64,000 bases of DNA from Thermoguttaceae bacterium. Its GTDB lineage: Bacteria > Planctomycetota > Planctomycetia > Pirellulales > Thermoguttaceae. The DNA lies in NCBI GenBank assembly GCA_017559825.1, contig JAFYQR010000142.1, positions 31,213 through 95,212 on the forward strand, given 5' to 3'. The translations under genes and the position numbers were made by a program. The first letter of the stretch is position 1; each line of letters opens with the position of its first letter. The notes below the pieces were generated by a model. It was not told the DNA's origin and did not search any database. It worked only from the letters and a program-made list of their open reading frames with translations. This document shows, in pieces, positions 36,500-45,868 of the stretch.

Positions 36500-37516
36500 T
36501 TAGACGAGCGTTGTGAATTGTTCGTTGACGCGGAGGTCGCCGCAGTTCAGGTAACGGATGTCCTTAATGCCGAACTTCATCATCGCCAAGCGGGTGAGGC
36601 CGACGCCGAACGCGAAACCGCTGTATTCTTTCGGATCGATTCCGCCGTGTCGCAAGACTTCCGGGTGAATGAGACCGCAAGGAATCAGCTCGATCCAACC
36701 GTCGCCGCAGGTCGGGCAGCCTTTACCGCCGCAGAGGAGGCAGTTCAGGTCGAGTTCGAAGCCCGGTTCGACGAACGGGAAGTAACCCGGGCGAAGACGG
36801 ACTTTAACGTCGCGCTTGAAAACTTGGCTCAAAATCGTTTTCATCGTCGCGATCAAGTTGGCGACCGAAATATTCTTGTCGACGACGAGCCCTTCGCATT
36901 GGTAAAAGGTGTTTTCGTGGCTCGGGTCGACCGCTTCGTAACGGAAGCAACGGCCCGGGAAAATCGCGCGAATCGGCGCTCCAAAGCGTTGCAGCGTGCG
37001 GACTTGGTTCGCCGACGTGTGCGTGCGCAAAATCAGCTGATTTTTGAGCCAAAAAGTGTCTTGCATGTCGCGCGCCGGGTGGTCGCCCGGGATGTTCAGC
37101 GCTTCGAAGCAGAAGTATTCCGACTCGACTTCCGGGCCGTAAAGGACGGAAAAGCCCATCCCTTGGAAGACGTCTTCCAGCTCCATTTGCGTCAACGTGA
37201 TCGGGTGAAGCGCGCCGAGTCGACGGCCCTTGCCGGGCGCGGTCAGGTCGAGATCGTTCGTTTTGCGGCGAATCGCGGACGCTTTGAATGCTTCGGCGGC
37301 GGCGGAGATTTCGGCGGTCGCGAAATTTTTCAATTCGTTAAGACGTTGGCCGAAGCTCTTCTTTTCTTCGACCGTCATTTTGCTAAAGTCGGCGCTTTTC
37401 GCAAGCGTCGTGATCGAGCCTTTGCGACCGAGGTAATCGACGCGAATTTGCTCGACTTGCTCCGCCGACGTCGCCGACTTCAAATCTTGAACGAGCCGTT
37501 CCTTAATTTCTTGCAC
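36500..37516 (-). CDS. pheS: Phenylalanine-tRNA ligase alpha subunit
   Basis: 338 residues from a GTG at 37516, chosen because GGGAGAG lies six bases upstream; a TTG at 37540 would add eight residues and bury that site. Class II synthetase core: GLVVDKNISVANLIATMKTIL, RPGYFPFVEPGFELD (motif 2 region) and GFAFGVGLTRLAMMKFGI (motif 3). A Cys-rich C-x2-C-x4-C-x2-C segment (CLLCGGKGCPTC) is a likely zinc knuckle found in part of the family. PheS works as a heterotetramer with PheT, but no pheT follows: the gene is isolated by a terminator. Confidence 0.96.
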   Translation of the reverse strand: MQEIKERLVQDLKSATSAEQVEQIRVDYLGRKGSITTLAKSADFSKMTVEEKKSFGQRLNELKNFATAEISAAAEAFKASAIRRKTNDLDLTAPGKGRRLGALHPITLTQMELEDVFQGMGFSVLYGPEVESEYFCFEALNIPGDHPARDMQDTFWLKNQLILRTHTSANQVRTLQRFGAPIRAIFPGRCFRYEAVDPSHENTFYQCEGLVVDKNISVANLIATMKTILSQVFKRDVKVRLRPGYFPFVEPGFELDLNCLLCGGKGCPTCGDGWIELIPCGLIHPEVLRHGGIDPKEYSGFAFGVGLTRLAMMKFGIKDIRYLNCGDLRVNEQFTTLV

Positions 37517-38109
37517 GGAAATCTCTCCCAATCGATACAAACGGAATCGCGACCGTCGCGCCGGAACCGTCGAGGCGGGCGGCGTCGGAAGCGGTCGGAA
37601 ATTTTGTCAAAAATCGTTAAATTGGCTGAAAAAGCGTCGTCGAGAGCGCGGCAAGCGACGCGTCGACTAAACGTCCCCTTATATTATAGCGTCGTCTTCG
37701 ATTTGCGTTAGGAGCGCCGGGGCGATTTTTTGCGACTTTTCGCCGAGAAAACGATTTTGCCGACGGACTTTTCCCGCTTAACGGTCGTTGCGAACAAATG
37801 GGCGACAAAATAGAGGAATTGGCGAAACAGACGCGCGCGGCGAGCGGCAAGACCGACGAGCGAAGCTGTCAATTTGACTCTTCAACAAGGCGAAACGGCG
37901 TCGATTTGGCGAAATCGGCGACAAATGCGGCGGCGAACGCGAATGAAGCGGTCGGGATAAAATAAAATTTTTTTACTAAAAAAGAAGAAAAAAGGCGGTT
38001 TTAAGATGTTTTTTGAAGAAAAAAACGGCGTTTGGCGCCGCGTTTGCCTAATGAAAAACGAGTGTTGGGAACAGCTCGTTTGGAACGGAATTAAATAAGG
38101 AGGACGAGA
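37517..38109. other. Divergent intergenic region pheS-clpB
   Basis: 593 bp. On the minus strand a TATAAT (37688-37683) could be the pheS -10. Near clpB the sequence is AT-rich (37965-38035), with A-runs and TTTTTTTAC. No CIRCE-type (TTAGCACTC...GAGTGCTAA) heat-shock operator was found. No gene is supported. Confidence 0.45.
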
Positions 38110-40809
38110 ATGAATTTTTCTTTCGATAAATTGACGACTAAATCGCAAGAAGCGATCGCCGGAGCGCAACGGCTCGCGACGACGAAAGGGAATCCGGAAA
38201 TCGGCGGGCTTCACCTCCTTGCGGCGGCGCTCGAAGAACGGGACGGCGCGGTCGCTCCGATTTTTGGCGCGATCGGCGTCGACGTCGCCCGACTGAAAAA
38301 AGCGGTCGACTCGGAAATCGCCCGACTGCCGCGCGTCGAGGGAACGACGCCGTCGCCGAGCGCCGAGCTGCAAAAGATTTTCGTTAAGGCGGCGGAAGAA
38401 GCGACGGCGCTGACCGACGAGTTTATTTCGACCGAACACCTGCTCCTCGCGTTGACCGTCGTCGACGGGAAGGCGAAAACGTTGCTCGACCTTTTCGGCG
38501 TCGATCGAACGAAGATTCTCGAAGGCGCGAGCCGAGTGCGCGGGAACAATCGCGTCGTCGACCAAGAGCCGGAAGGGAAGTTGCAAGCGCTTGCAAAATA
38601 TGGGATTAACTTGGTCGAGCGGGCGCGTCGCGGCAAACTCGACCCGGTGATCGGGCGCGACGCCGAAATCCGCCGCGTCGTTCAGGTGCTGTCGCGACGA
38701 ACGAAGAACAACCCGGCGCTCGTCGGGGAACCGGGCGTCGGGAAGACGGCGAGCGCCGAGGGGCTCGCGCTCCGCATCGTCGAGGGAGACGTGCCGGAAA
38801 GCCTTAAAGATAAAGACGTTGTCGCGCTCGATATGGGCGCTTTGATCGCCGGAGCGAAGTTTCGCGGCGAGTTTGAAGAGCGGCTGAAAGCGGTGTTGAA
38901 AGAGGTCGAAGCGTCGAACGGGCGGACTATCCTTTTTATCGACGAGTTGCACGCTGTCGTCGGAGCGGGGAACGCGCAGGGGAGCGCCGACGCCGCAAAC
39001 CTTCTCAAACCGGCGCTTGCGCGGGGCGAGGTGAAGTGCGTCGGCGCGACGACGTTCGACGAGTACCGCAAATATATCGAAAAAGACCCGGCGCTCGAAC
39101 GACGGTTCCAGCCGATTACGGTCGCCGAGCCGAGCGTCGAGGACGCGTTGGCGATTCTTCGCGGGCTGAAAAACCGGTACGAATCGCACCATAAAGGCGT
39201 TAAAATCAAGGATTCGGCGCTCGTCGCGGCGGTCGAGCTTTCGAAACGCTACCTCCCGGAGCGGTTCCTGCCGGACAAGGCGATCGACCTGATGGACGAG
39301 GCGATGAGCCGCTTGGCGATGGAGCTTCAAAGCGTTCCGACCGATATCGACGACGCGCGACGTCGGCTAACGCAGTTAAAAATCGCCGAGCGACAACTTG
39401 TCGACGAAACGGAGCCGAGCGCCGTCGCCCGACTCGCCGAGATTCGCAAAGAAATCGCCGCGAAGACGGAAACGTTGGCGGAACTGAACTTGCGTTGGGA
39501 AAAAGAGAAAAGCGGCGTTGGCGATTCGAAGCGGCTGCGCGAAAAAATCGACGATAAACAGCTCGAATACCAAAACTTAGACGCGAGCATTAAAGCGGCG
39601 TATTCGCGCGGTCAAGCGGTCGAAAACGCGCAATTTCAACGTTTGGCCGAGCTTTATTCGGAGGTGCAAAACCTGCAGAAACAGCTCGACGCCGTCGAGG
39701 AAGAAGAGGAACGCGCCGCCGCCGAAGCGACCGAAAACGCGACTTCCGGAATTGCTAAAGCGCCGCCGAAAAAGCTGTTGCGTCAAGTCGTCGGGCCGGA
39801 GGAAATAGCCGAAATCGTCGCGCTTTGGACCGGCGTTCCGGTCGGGCGAATGCTCGAAACGGAGCGGGCGAAGCTCCTCGTTTTGGAAGACCGTCTGCGC
39901 GCGCGGGTCGTCGGGCAGGACGCCGCCGTCGACGCCGTGTCGAACGCGGTGCGTCGAAGCCGAAGCGGGCTCCAAGACCCGGGGCGCCCGATCGGTTCGT
40001 TCCTCTTTCTCGGCCCGACCGGCGTCGGGAAGACGGAGCTTTGCAAAGCGTTGGCGGAAGCGCTTTTCGACGACGAAAACTCTATCGTAAGAATCGATAT
40101 GAGCGAGTTTATGGAGAAACACTCGGTCGCGCGGCTGATCGGGGCGCCTCCCGGATACGTCGGATACGAGGAAGGGGGCGTTTTGACCGAAGCGGTTCGG
40201 CGCAGGCCTTACAGCGTCGTTCTTTTCGACGAAATCGAAAAAGCGCATCGCGACGTGTTCAACGTCTTTTTGCAACTCCTTGACGACGGACGACTTACCG
40301 ACAATCAAGGGCGAACGGTCGACTTTTCGAACGCGTTGATTGTGATGACGTCGAATTTGGGGAGCCGCGCGATTCAAGAAATCGCATCGCAAGGCGGGAC
40401 GACGGAAGAACTTAACGAAGCGACGACGATAATTTTGCGCGAGCGGTTCTTGCCGGAATTCCTCAATCGCATCGACGAGACGATCGTTTTCCAACCTCTT
40501 GCGAAAGAAGAGATTAGGAAGATTGTCGAGATTCAGACGCGCAAGTTGAAGACGCTCCTGGCGAAGCAAAACGTCGACTTGACGCTGACCGACGCGGCGC
40601 TTGACGGAATCGCGGAACTCGGATACGACCCGGCGTTCGGCGCGCGTCCGCTCAAACGCGTTATTCAACAACGGTTGCAAAACCCGTTGGCGTTGGAGTT
40701 GCTGAAACGACCGGCGACGTTCGGCGGGGAAAACGCGCCGCGTCGGGAGATTGTCGTCGACTTCGACGGCGGCGAGTTCCGGTTTAACGTCGTCGGCGAT
40801 AAGCGCTGA
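38110..40809 (+). CDS. clpB: ATP-dependent chaperone ClpB
   Basis: Hexameric AAA+ disaggregase that rescues aggregated proteins with DnaK. 899 residues. The N-domain ([19 protein letters not shown]) is followed by AAA-1 with Walker A GEPGVGKT and [12 protein letters not shown] coiled-coil middle domain spans about residues 410-555 (rich in Glu, Lys, Arg); it separates ClpB from ClpA/ClpX and supports this name over ClpC. AAA-2 has [16 protein letters not shown] and [11 protein letters not shown]. No clear ClpP-binding loop was identified. A strong AAGGAGG site lies before the ATG. Confidence 0.95.
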   Translation: MNFSFDKLTTKSQEAIAGAQRLATTKGNPEIGGLHLLAAALEERDGAVAPIFGAIGVDVARLKKAVDSEIARLPRVEGTTPSPSAELQKIFVKAAEEATALTDEFISTEHLLLALTVVDGKAKTLLDLFGVDRTKILEGASRVRGNNRVVDQEPEGKLQALAKYGINLVERARRGKLDPVIGRDAEIRRVVQVLSRRTKNNPALVGEPGVGKTASAEGLALRIVEGDVPESLKDKDVVALDMGALIAGAKFRGEFEERLKAVLKEVEASNGRTILFIDELHAVVGAGNAQGSADAANLLKPALARGEVKCVGATTFDEYRKYIEKDPALERRFQPITVAEPSVEDALAILRGLKNRYESHHKGVKIKDSALVAAVELSKRYLPERFLPDKAIDLMDEAMSRLAMELQSVPTDIDDARRRLTQLKIAERQLVDETEPSAVARLAEIRKEIAAKTETLAELNLRWEKEKSGVGDSKRLREKIDDKQLEYQNLDASIKAAYSRGQAVENAQFQRLAELYSEVQNLQKQLDAVEEEEERAAAEATENATSGIAKAPPKKLLRQVVGPEEIAEIVALWTGVPVGRMLETERAKLLVLEDRLRARVVGQDAAVDAVSNAVRRSRSGLQDPGRPIGSFLFLGPTGVGKTELCKALAEALFDDENSIVRIDMSEFMEKHSVARLIGAPPGYVGYEEGGVLTEAVRRRPYSVVLFDEIEKAHRDVFNVFLQLLDDGRLTDNQGRTVDFSNALIVMTSNLGSRAIQEIASQGGTTEELNEATTIILRERFLPEFLNRIDETIVFQPLAKEEIRKIVEIQTRKLKTLLAKQNVDLTLTDAALDGIAELGYDPAFGARPLKRVIQQRLQNPLALELLKRPATFGGENAPRREIVVDFDGGEFRFNVVGDKR

Positions 40810-40842
40810 CGTTTAACGATTTGCGATTCGGTCGTTGACCAA

Positions 40843-40883
40843 GAACCGCGTTTTCCGCTCGAAAGGGACGGAGAACGCGGTTC
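40843..40883. terminator. Hairpin between convergent clpB and xylanase genes
   Basis: GAACCGCGTT (40843-40852) and AACGCGGTTC (40874-40883) form a perfect 10-bp stem between the convergent stops; no long T-run on either side, so a shared weak terminator. Confidence 0.5.
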
Positions 40884-40922
40884 GGCGTTTCTTGCAACGT
40901 TACCTTTTAAAACGGGTTAGCG

Positions 40923-42791
40923 TTAGTCGGCGAGGCGAACGACGACCGGTTCGGCGCCGTCTTTTTCGACGGTCGTTTCGAGCGTTTTCGTCTTGTCGCC
41001 GACGCGAACGGTTAAGCGGTAATCGCCGAGGAAAACGCGAGTTGCGACTTCGCCGGCTTCGTTCGACGTCACGTCGAGGTTCGAGCGCCAAGTTTCGCCG
41101 ACCAATTCTTGCCAAACTTTACCGGCGCTCGTCGGCGTCCAATTCGCGGTGAAATACGCCGATTCCGGGCGCCAGTGCGAGCGTTCCCAAAAGCCCCAAA
41201 TCAAGATTTCGTCGACCGCCGGATGCGAGAACGCCGCCGTCAGAAAGTCGCGCGTAAACTCGGCTTGGAACGCTTTGTCGGTCGCGTCGACGTCGTGTTC
41301 GGTGATCGAAATCGGGAGACCCAACTCGGCGAAACGGTCGAGAATTTCGAGGAGGCGTTCCGGCGGCGTCGCGGTTTGACCGAAATGGCTCTGCATTCCG
41401 ATACCGCCGATGGGGGCGCCGGCGTCGATCAGTTTCTTAATCTCGCGAAAATACGAGTTTTGCTTGCGGCGGTCGAGCCCTTCGCCGGAGAGAATCCCGT
41501 AATCGTTGATGAAGAGGCGCGCGTTCGGGTCGGCGGCTCGCGCTTCTTGGAACCAATCGACGAGAATATCGTCGCCTAAAATCTTTAAAATATCGTTGTT
41601 ATCGTGAATTTCGTTGACGACGTCCCAGTCGACGACGCGGCCTCGCAAAGCCGACGCTTCGTCGCGGATGTGTTCGCGAATCGCGGCGTCGAGCGCTTCC
41701 GGATTCGACGCGAGTTCCTTCCAACGCGGCGTCGAGTTGCGCCAAGACGGCCAAACGAGGCAGTGCCCGCGAACGTCGATTCGGCGTTCGTCGAGCCAAT
41801 CGAGCGCCCGGAAAACGTCGGCGCGATTGCGGCGGTTTTGCCAACCGAACCATTTGAGATCGTTTTCGAAAACGGCGCGGTTGCAGTACTTAGCGAGGAA
41901 ATCGCGATATTGATCGGCGTTGGAACCTTGCGCGAGTAGGCGACCCGCGACGACCGCCGTCCCCCAACCGAACGCCGAGCGTGTTTGGCGAATCTCGACC
42001 GTCGCGTTCGGAACCGGTTTTCCGTCGGCGTCGACGATTTTCAACGTCAAGTCGCCCTTGCGGATTTTCTCGATGCGTTCCTGCGCGGCTGTTCGCCAAG
42101 GCGCGTCCGGCTCGGCGCCCTTGTAACGCGGCTCCGAACTCCGGAGCGCCGAAACGTCGAAATTCGTTCCGAACGACGAGAGCTTAACGTCGGCGATTTC
42201 AACGGTTTGCGGCAAATAGCCGAGAAAGAAAACGATCGCGCTTCCCCCGGCGTTTCGCGACTCGACGCAGCGGAACGGAAGGGAATAGTCGCGCCAAGCG
42301 AGCCCGAGTTCGAGCCGACGATCCAGCGACTTAACGTAAGGCGGTTGCGAGACTTCGAACATCGCGCCGAGCGAGCCGAGCCCCGACTCCGTTTTCGCCG
42401 AAACGGTTCGAGCGCGGAATTCGAGCAGGAGGACTTCTCCCTTTTGAATCGGGCGGTCGACGTCAAAACGGAGCGAAAACGCCCAAGGCGATTCCGGCGC
42501 CTCGAAGATTTCGCAACGCGCGACCGGGCCGACTCCGTCCGCTTCGTCGACGACCGAAATCGCGCCGATTCGGGTTTTACGAGCGTTCGCGGCGAACGCT
42601 TGCGCCGTCGATTCGAAGAGGAGTTCGCCGGTCGGGCGTTCTTCGGAAGTCGCCGTTTCTTGGGCGGTTGCGAACGAAGACGGAGCGTCGAGCGAGCCGA
42701 ACGCGGCGGCGCCGAGCGTTAAACAAAGAGCGAGCGTTTGAAACGGCGTCGGCGGCGACGGCAAACGGGGAAAATAAGAAAAACGGCGCAT
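40923..42791 (-). CDS. Secreted GH10 endo-1,4-beta-xylanase
   Basis: 622 residues from ATG 42791, with AGGAG eight bases upstream; the 42857 reading is longer but unsupported. A signal region with one hydrophobic stretch (LALCLTLGAAAFG) is followed by a beta-sandwich of about 200 residues resembling a carbohydrate-binding module, then a GH10 (beta/alpha)8 barrel. The acid/base E394 is in WDVVNEIHDN and the nucleophile E498 is in ISITEHDVDA; both are present, so the enzyme should hydrolyse xylan or a related beta-1,4-glycan. A C-terminal beta domain of about 60 residues (FLGDYRLTVRVGDKTKTLETTV) follows. It is a single gene, convergent with clpB. Confidence 0.93.
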   Translation of the reverse strand: MRRFSYFPRLPSPPTPFQTLALCLTLGAAAFGSLDAPSSFATAQETATSEERPTGELLFESTAQAFAANARKTRIGAISVVDEADGVGPVARCEIFEAPESPWAFSLRFDVDRPIQKGEVLLLEFRARTVSAKTESGLGSLGAMFEVSQPPYVKSLDRRLELGLAWRDYSLPFRCVESRNAGGSAIVFFLGYLPQTVEIADVKLSSFGTNFDVSALRSSEPRYKGAEPDAPWRTAAQERIEKIRKGDLTLKIVDADGKPVPNATVEIRQTRSAFGWGTAVVAGRLLAQGSNADQYRDFLAKYCNRAVFENDLKWFGWQNRRNRADVFRALDWLDERRIDVRGHCLVWPSWRNSTPRWKELASNPEALDAAIREHIRDEASALRGRVVDWDVVNEIHDNNDILKILGDDILVDWFQEARAADPNARLFINDYGILSGEGLDRRKQNSYFREIKKLIDAGAPIGGIGMQSHFGQTATPPERLLEILDRFAELGLPISITEHDVDATDKAFQAEFTRDFLTAAFSHPAVDEILIWGFWERSHWRPESAYFTANWTPTSAGKVWQELVGETWRSNLDVTSNEAGEVATRVFLGDYRLTVRVGDKTKTLETTVEKDGAEPVVVRLAD

Positions 42792-43372
42792 CGGAAACTC
42801 CTGCGAACGTTGAGGAAAGCGACGAAATAACAAGCGCGGCGGCGAAACGCGTCGCAAGGAAGTTTCGTCGCGTCCTTATTTTACCAAAAACGTCGGCGCT
42901 TTGCAAGAATCGAACGAAAAAGGCGGCGAAACAACGAAAGACTTCCGCGCGGAACGAAGAGGCGTTTCAAGAGGCTTGACGCAAACGCAACGAGCGAGTC
43001 GTAGTCAAGGAGGAAGCGCAAACGATCGGGCTGGGCCTTTCCTAGCGTCTCTTTTCACTCTTTACGTCGGGCAACGTCGGAGACAATATTAATTTTCTAT
43101 TGCCGAAGATAAAAACAAACGATGTAAAATCGTTGCAAATAAATAATTTAAAAATTAAACGTCCGTTCGTCGACTTGATAAAGAGAGAAAGAAAATCCGA
43201 TAACCGTATAAAGAACGCGAATAAGAGGGAAAAAGAATAGAAAAACAAAAGTAATTTGTATGGCGACAAGGGGATGCGCCGGGATAACGCAATTATTTTT
43301 CTATAATCCTTTTTACGCGACGGGGGCTATTCGGAACACCCGTTTTTCTAAGTTCTTAATTTATAAAACGTA
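42792..43372. other. Host flank left of the integrated element
   Basis: 581 bp. From about 43,085 the sequence becomes AT-rich compared with host genes. Two ORFs of 62-75 codons occur here but lack ribosome sites and look like chance readings. This stretch was the region downstream of the tRNA-Arg gene before integration, by my reading of the att duplication. Confidence 0.5.
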
Positions 43373-43389
43373 TAGCACGCCCGGGGGGA
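43373..43389 (+). repeat. attL core (duplicated tRNA-Arg 3' end)
   Basis: TAGCACGCCCGGGGGGA, identical to 52666-52682. It contains the acceptor-stem 3' strand and part of the T stem of the tRNA, on the minus strand. Confidence 0.85.
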
Positions 43390-43531
43390 CCCTAGGGACG
43401 CTATTTGTTATTGTATTGTTAATACTTGATAAGTTATTATTACTATAATATTTACGTCTTATCTTGCTTTTGTTTTGGCCTTTCGTTCGGACCTGTATTT
43501 AGTGTAGTTTTCTTTCCGTTTTTCTCTATTG

Positions 43532-43553
43532 TGGATACTATTTAGGATACCGT
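43532..43553 (+). repeat. Subterminal direct repeat, left copy
   Basis: 22-bp sequence with two GGATAC words spaced by TATTTA, followed by CGT, starting with TG. The identical copy is at 52614-52635. Possible integrase arm-type binding site. Confidence 0.8.
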
Positions 43554-43650
43554 TTTTTTGCCCCTTTCCAGCGGCTCTTCCGGCGGCCTCTATGCAGGCG
43601 ACGCGCTTCACTCTTGGCGGCGGCTAGGCGGGGGGAAGCGGGGCCTTTTG

Positions 43651-43777
43651 CTTCTTCTTTTCTTTTTTGTTTATAAGGGTTGAAGGTTGAAAGATGAAAG
43701 TTGTTTCCTAAGCCCTTAGATTCATAGGGTTTAAGCGTTGTTGAAAGTCGAAAATCCGCGTTGAATCTTCAACCGCG
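43651..43777 (+). repeat. Subterminal inverted repeat, left arm
   Basis: An imperfect inverted counterpart of 52326-52451. It starts with a pyrimidine tract, then GGGTTGAAGGTTGAAAG (43677-43693), and ends with TTGAATCTTCAACCGCG (43761-43777). The same blocks appear in the same order on the minus strand of the right arm. Confidence 0.7.
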
Positions 43778-43786
43778 TTGACGGTC

Positions 43787-43825
43787 GGGGGGCTTCCGGG
43801 TCCTTCCGGAGGGGGGGCAGGGGGG
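43787..43825 (+). other. G-run cluster, possible G-quadruplex
   Basis: Four plus-strand G-runs of 6, 3, 7 and 6 (43787-43792, 43798-43800, 43811-43817, 43820-43825) within 39 bp. Confidence 0.45.
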
Positions 43826-43952
43826 CGGAAGGCGCCCGACAGCCCTTCAAATACCCCTACAAAAAATAACCAACCTATCTAGTAGACATTAAACCCCCGC
43901 GCAAGGCGGGCGCGGTATTTAGCGTATTTTTAAGACGGAAACGCTAAAAATA

Positions 43953-43980
43953 TTGACTTTTAAGAAAAAAGCGGTATAAT
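43953..43980 (+). promoter_or_regulatory. Promoter of the first element gene
   Basis: TTGACT (43953-43958), 16-bp spacer, perfect TATAAT (43975-43980); 69 bp upstream of the ATG. The stretch 43390-43952 has no supported gene and holds the direct repeat, the inverted-repeat arm and the G-run cluster. Confidence 0.7.
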
Positions 43981-44048
43981 AAAGCTATAAATTACAGGGG
44001 TTTAAGCCGTCGGCGCAACCGAGGGCAACGGAAAGGAACAAGGAGAAA

Positions 44049-44276
44049 ATGGCAGGAAGAAACAAGGCTATTACTGTCGAACGCGTCAAGATTGCTACCG
44101 ACGTCCCAAAAGACGTTTACGCCGCTTTCCGCGCGGCGCTTGTTCGGCGCGGACGGTCGGGGGCGTTTGTTTTTGCGCGATTAGCGGAATTTTACGCGCA
44201 ACTGGACGACGCGGAGGAAGTGGAATTTATCGCGAAATTTTCAACGAAGCCGGAAACGACCGGGGGAGGACGCTAA
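44049..44276 (+). CDS. Small RHH-like protein of unknown function
   Basis: 75 residues, with AAGGAG before the ATG and a strong promoter. VERVKIATDVPKDVYAAFRAALVRRGRSGAFVFARLAEFYAQLD could be a ribbon-helix-helix DNA-binding fold (a strand followed by two helices), but no family match is certain. The reading ends at TAA in GGACGCTAA. The next open frame (+1) begins at the same place and has no start codon, so this may be the first half of a split or frameshifted gene. Confidence 0.7.
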   Translation: MAGRNKAITVERVKIATDVPKDVYAAFRAALVRRGRSGAFVFARLAEFYAQLDDAEEVEFIAKFSTKPETTGGGR

Positions 44277-44742
44277 AAAAGACGCGGTTATTTTTGAAGC
44301 CGTCGAACGGGCGAACGTTTGCGGCGTTCCTCTTGTCGTTTACAGCGACGGCGGGGGAACGCGATTTTTTCGACGTTGTGAAGTCGTCGACGAATTAGGG
44401 CGGGTTTTTACCAAAAACCCGGAACAATGGGAGAAGTACAGCCGGTACGGAGTCGCGCGGATTCCCGACCGTTTCATCGATAAGCGGCGGGTAGAACGCT
44501 TTGGCGACCACTGGAACCCGCGATTAGAAACGGGGAAAGTCGAGGCGTTTTTAACATACGACGGGTTTTTCCGCGCGTTCGCCGCTTCCCGTTCGTATTT
44601 TGGAACGAAGGCGCGGAACCGGTTTTTGAAGGCGCAAGAGGAAGGCGACTTAAAACGCTTGACGAAAGTCGCGTTCAAGCTCCTTGTCGAACGAGAAGCG
44701 GAAATTAAGCGACTTACCGCGCAAGAGCGGGGCGACGATTAG
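44266..44742 (+). CDS. Open frame without a start codon, probably the second half of the preceding gene
   Basis: 158 codons open from the junction (the frame is open from 44185) to TAG at 44740-44742, with no ATG, GTG or TTG near its beginning. The translation is protein-like: VPLVVYSDGGGTRFFRRCEV, NPEQWEKYSRYGVARIPDRF, and a charged C-terminus. It continues the 44049 gene if one base is removed in the G5 run at 44262-44266 or if the ribosome shifts +1 at CGC-TAA. It could be a mutated gene, a programmed frameshift, a sequencing error, or initiation at a rare codon (ATT at 44290). No family is recognised. Confidence 0.65.
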   Translation, partial: EDAKKDAVIFEAVERANVCGVPLVVYSDGGGTRFFRRCEVVDELGRVFTKNPEQWEKYSRYGVARIPDRFIDKRRVERFGDHWNPRLETGKVEAFLTYDGFFRAFAASRSYFGTKARNRFLKAQEEGDLKRLTKVAFKLLVEREAEIKRLTAQERGDD

Positions 44743-44978
44743 CGGAACGCCCCGAATTTTGCGCACAGCCGCCGCACAGGGGCCGCCGACGCGTTCGGTC
44801 GGCTCCTTTGTTGTTTTGACGCTGGAACGCGTTAGACGGGCGATTATCGGCGTTTCTCGACGATACGGCGAACGCCCGACGCTCCAACGCCTTGGCCTCT
44901 TGGCGGCGAATAGACGGAAGCGGGGGGGGGCGCGTCGCTCGACTTCTCGACGCGGGGCCGCCAAGTTGGCGCGACCGC

Positions 44979-45006
44979 TTGACGTTTGGCGCGTCGGCGG
45001 TATACT
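44979..45006 (+). promoter_or_regulatory. Promoter of the XRE regulator gene
   Basis: TTGACG (44979-44984), 16-bp spacer, TATACT (45001-45006), 71 bp upstream of the ATG at 45077. The interval 44743-44978 has no separate gene. Confidence 0.6.
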
Positions 45007-45076
45007 GGAAACGAAGAACGCGCCCGGCGAAACGTCGGGCGATAAACGATTTTTAACGACGAAGGAGGCCGGGTCA

Positions 45077-45319
45077 ATGTCGCCCGCAAAGAAAGAACTC
45101 GACTTGTCGACGTATCAAGCCCGGTTCGCGGCGCGATTGCGCGAACTAAGGGAGAAAGCGGGATTGTCGCAAGGTGAACTGGCCGCCGCGCTTGGCGTTC
45201 AACAAAATACTATCTCGCGTTGGGAAACGGCGCTTAACGCTCCGACGGTTGGGGCGTTTCCTCTTCTCGCAAAAGCCTTGAAGCTCGACAAGGTAAAAGA
45301 CTTATTCCCCGACGAATAA
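45077..45319 (+). CDS. XRE-family transcriptional regulator
   Basis: 80 residues from ATG 45077, with AAGGAGG nine bases upstream; a longer reading from 44684 has no such site. It is a single helix-turn-helix of the lambda-repressor type (RLRELREKAGLSQGELAAALGVQQNTISRWETALNAPTVGAFPLLAKAL) with almost nothing else, so it is Cro-like or a minimal repressor. It probably controls lysogeny-like maintenance of the element. A palindrome in the next promoter (45358-45374) is a candidate operator. Confidence 0.85.
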   Translation: MSPAKKELDLSTYQARFAARLRELREKAGLSQGELAAALGVQQNTISRWETALNAPTVGAFPLLAKALKLDKVKDLFPDE

Positions 45320-45350
45320 TTTAAAAATCCAGAAAAAGGATAAAAGCCTA

Positions 45351-45378
45351 TTGACTGTATCCGGTTTTCGGATATATT
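45351..45378 (+). promoter_or_regulatory. Promoter with overlapping palindromic operator candidate
   Basis: TTGACT (45351-45356), 16-bp spacer, TATATT (45373-45378). Between and into the -10 lies TATCCGgttttCGGATA (45358-45374), a 6-bp-arm palindrome placed so that a bound protein would block RNA polymerase. It lies 31 bp after the XRE gene stop. Confidence 0.6.
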
Positions 45379-45544
45379 AGAGGCATAAGCAACAAAAAAC
45401 CCCCGAAAAGCCGGTTCAAGTTTGGCGACTGGACGGCAAGACGGGGGCGACACGAACGGGGAAAATCCCCGCCGCTTACGTCTCTATTATACCGTCGGCG
45501 CAAGGGACGTCAAGCGGTACGCGCAAGCGCCGCCCGCTGATAAT

Positions 45545-45868
45545 ATGACGAATCAACACGCCTTCTACGCGCTCGAAAACTCCAACGGCGAAACCGTTTC
45601 CGTCAATCTTTCGAAAACTCTCCGCCCGGAACTCTTCGCGTTTCTCGAAAAAGTTTGTCGTTTCGACTACCGGTTCAACGTCGTTTTCCGTTTGGCCGCC
45701 CGTCTCACGCGAAGCGAACGGGGCGCGTCGATCGACAGCGAAATTTCTTTTGGCGCGACCGAGTATCGGGGCCGCGTTCGCCGTTACCTTCACGAACTTT
45801 ACGGCTTGAACTACGGGGAAGCCTACCAAGTTTCCGACGTTATCATCGATTGGGCTTGGGGCAATTAA
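45545..45868 (+). CDS. Hypothetical protein of the element
   Basis: 107 residues from ATG 45545. It starts MTNQHAFYALENSNGETVSVNLSKTLRPELFAFLEKVCRFDYRFNVVFRLAARLTR and ends with a Tyr/Glu-rich helix-like part (YLHELYGLNYGEAYQVSDVIIDWAWGN). No motif or family is recognised. Expected to be driven by the 45351 promoter; the leader has a CGGGG/CCCCG hairpin near 45460. The ATG has no strong ribosome site; a longer reading from 45422 is possible. Confidence 0.55.
   Translation: MTNQHAFYALENSNGETVSVNLSKTLRPELFAFLEKVCRFDYRFNVVFRLAARLTRSERGASIDSEISFGATEYRGRVRRYLHELYGLNYGEAYQVSDVIIDWAWGN

Noticed and set aside
37541..38109. CIRCE/HrcA operator before clpB
   Set aside because: No TTAGCACTC inverted repeat is present.
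43042..43448. Two small ORFs (minus 75 codons, plus 62 codons) in the AT-rich left flank
   Set aside because: Composition-driven, no ribosome site, one crosses the att core.
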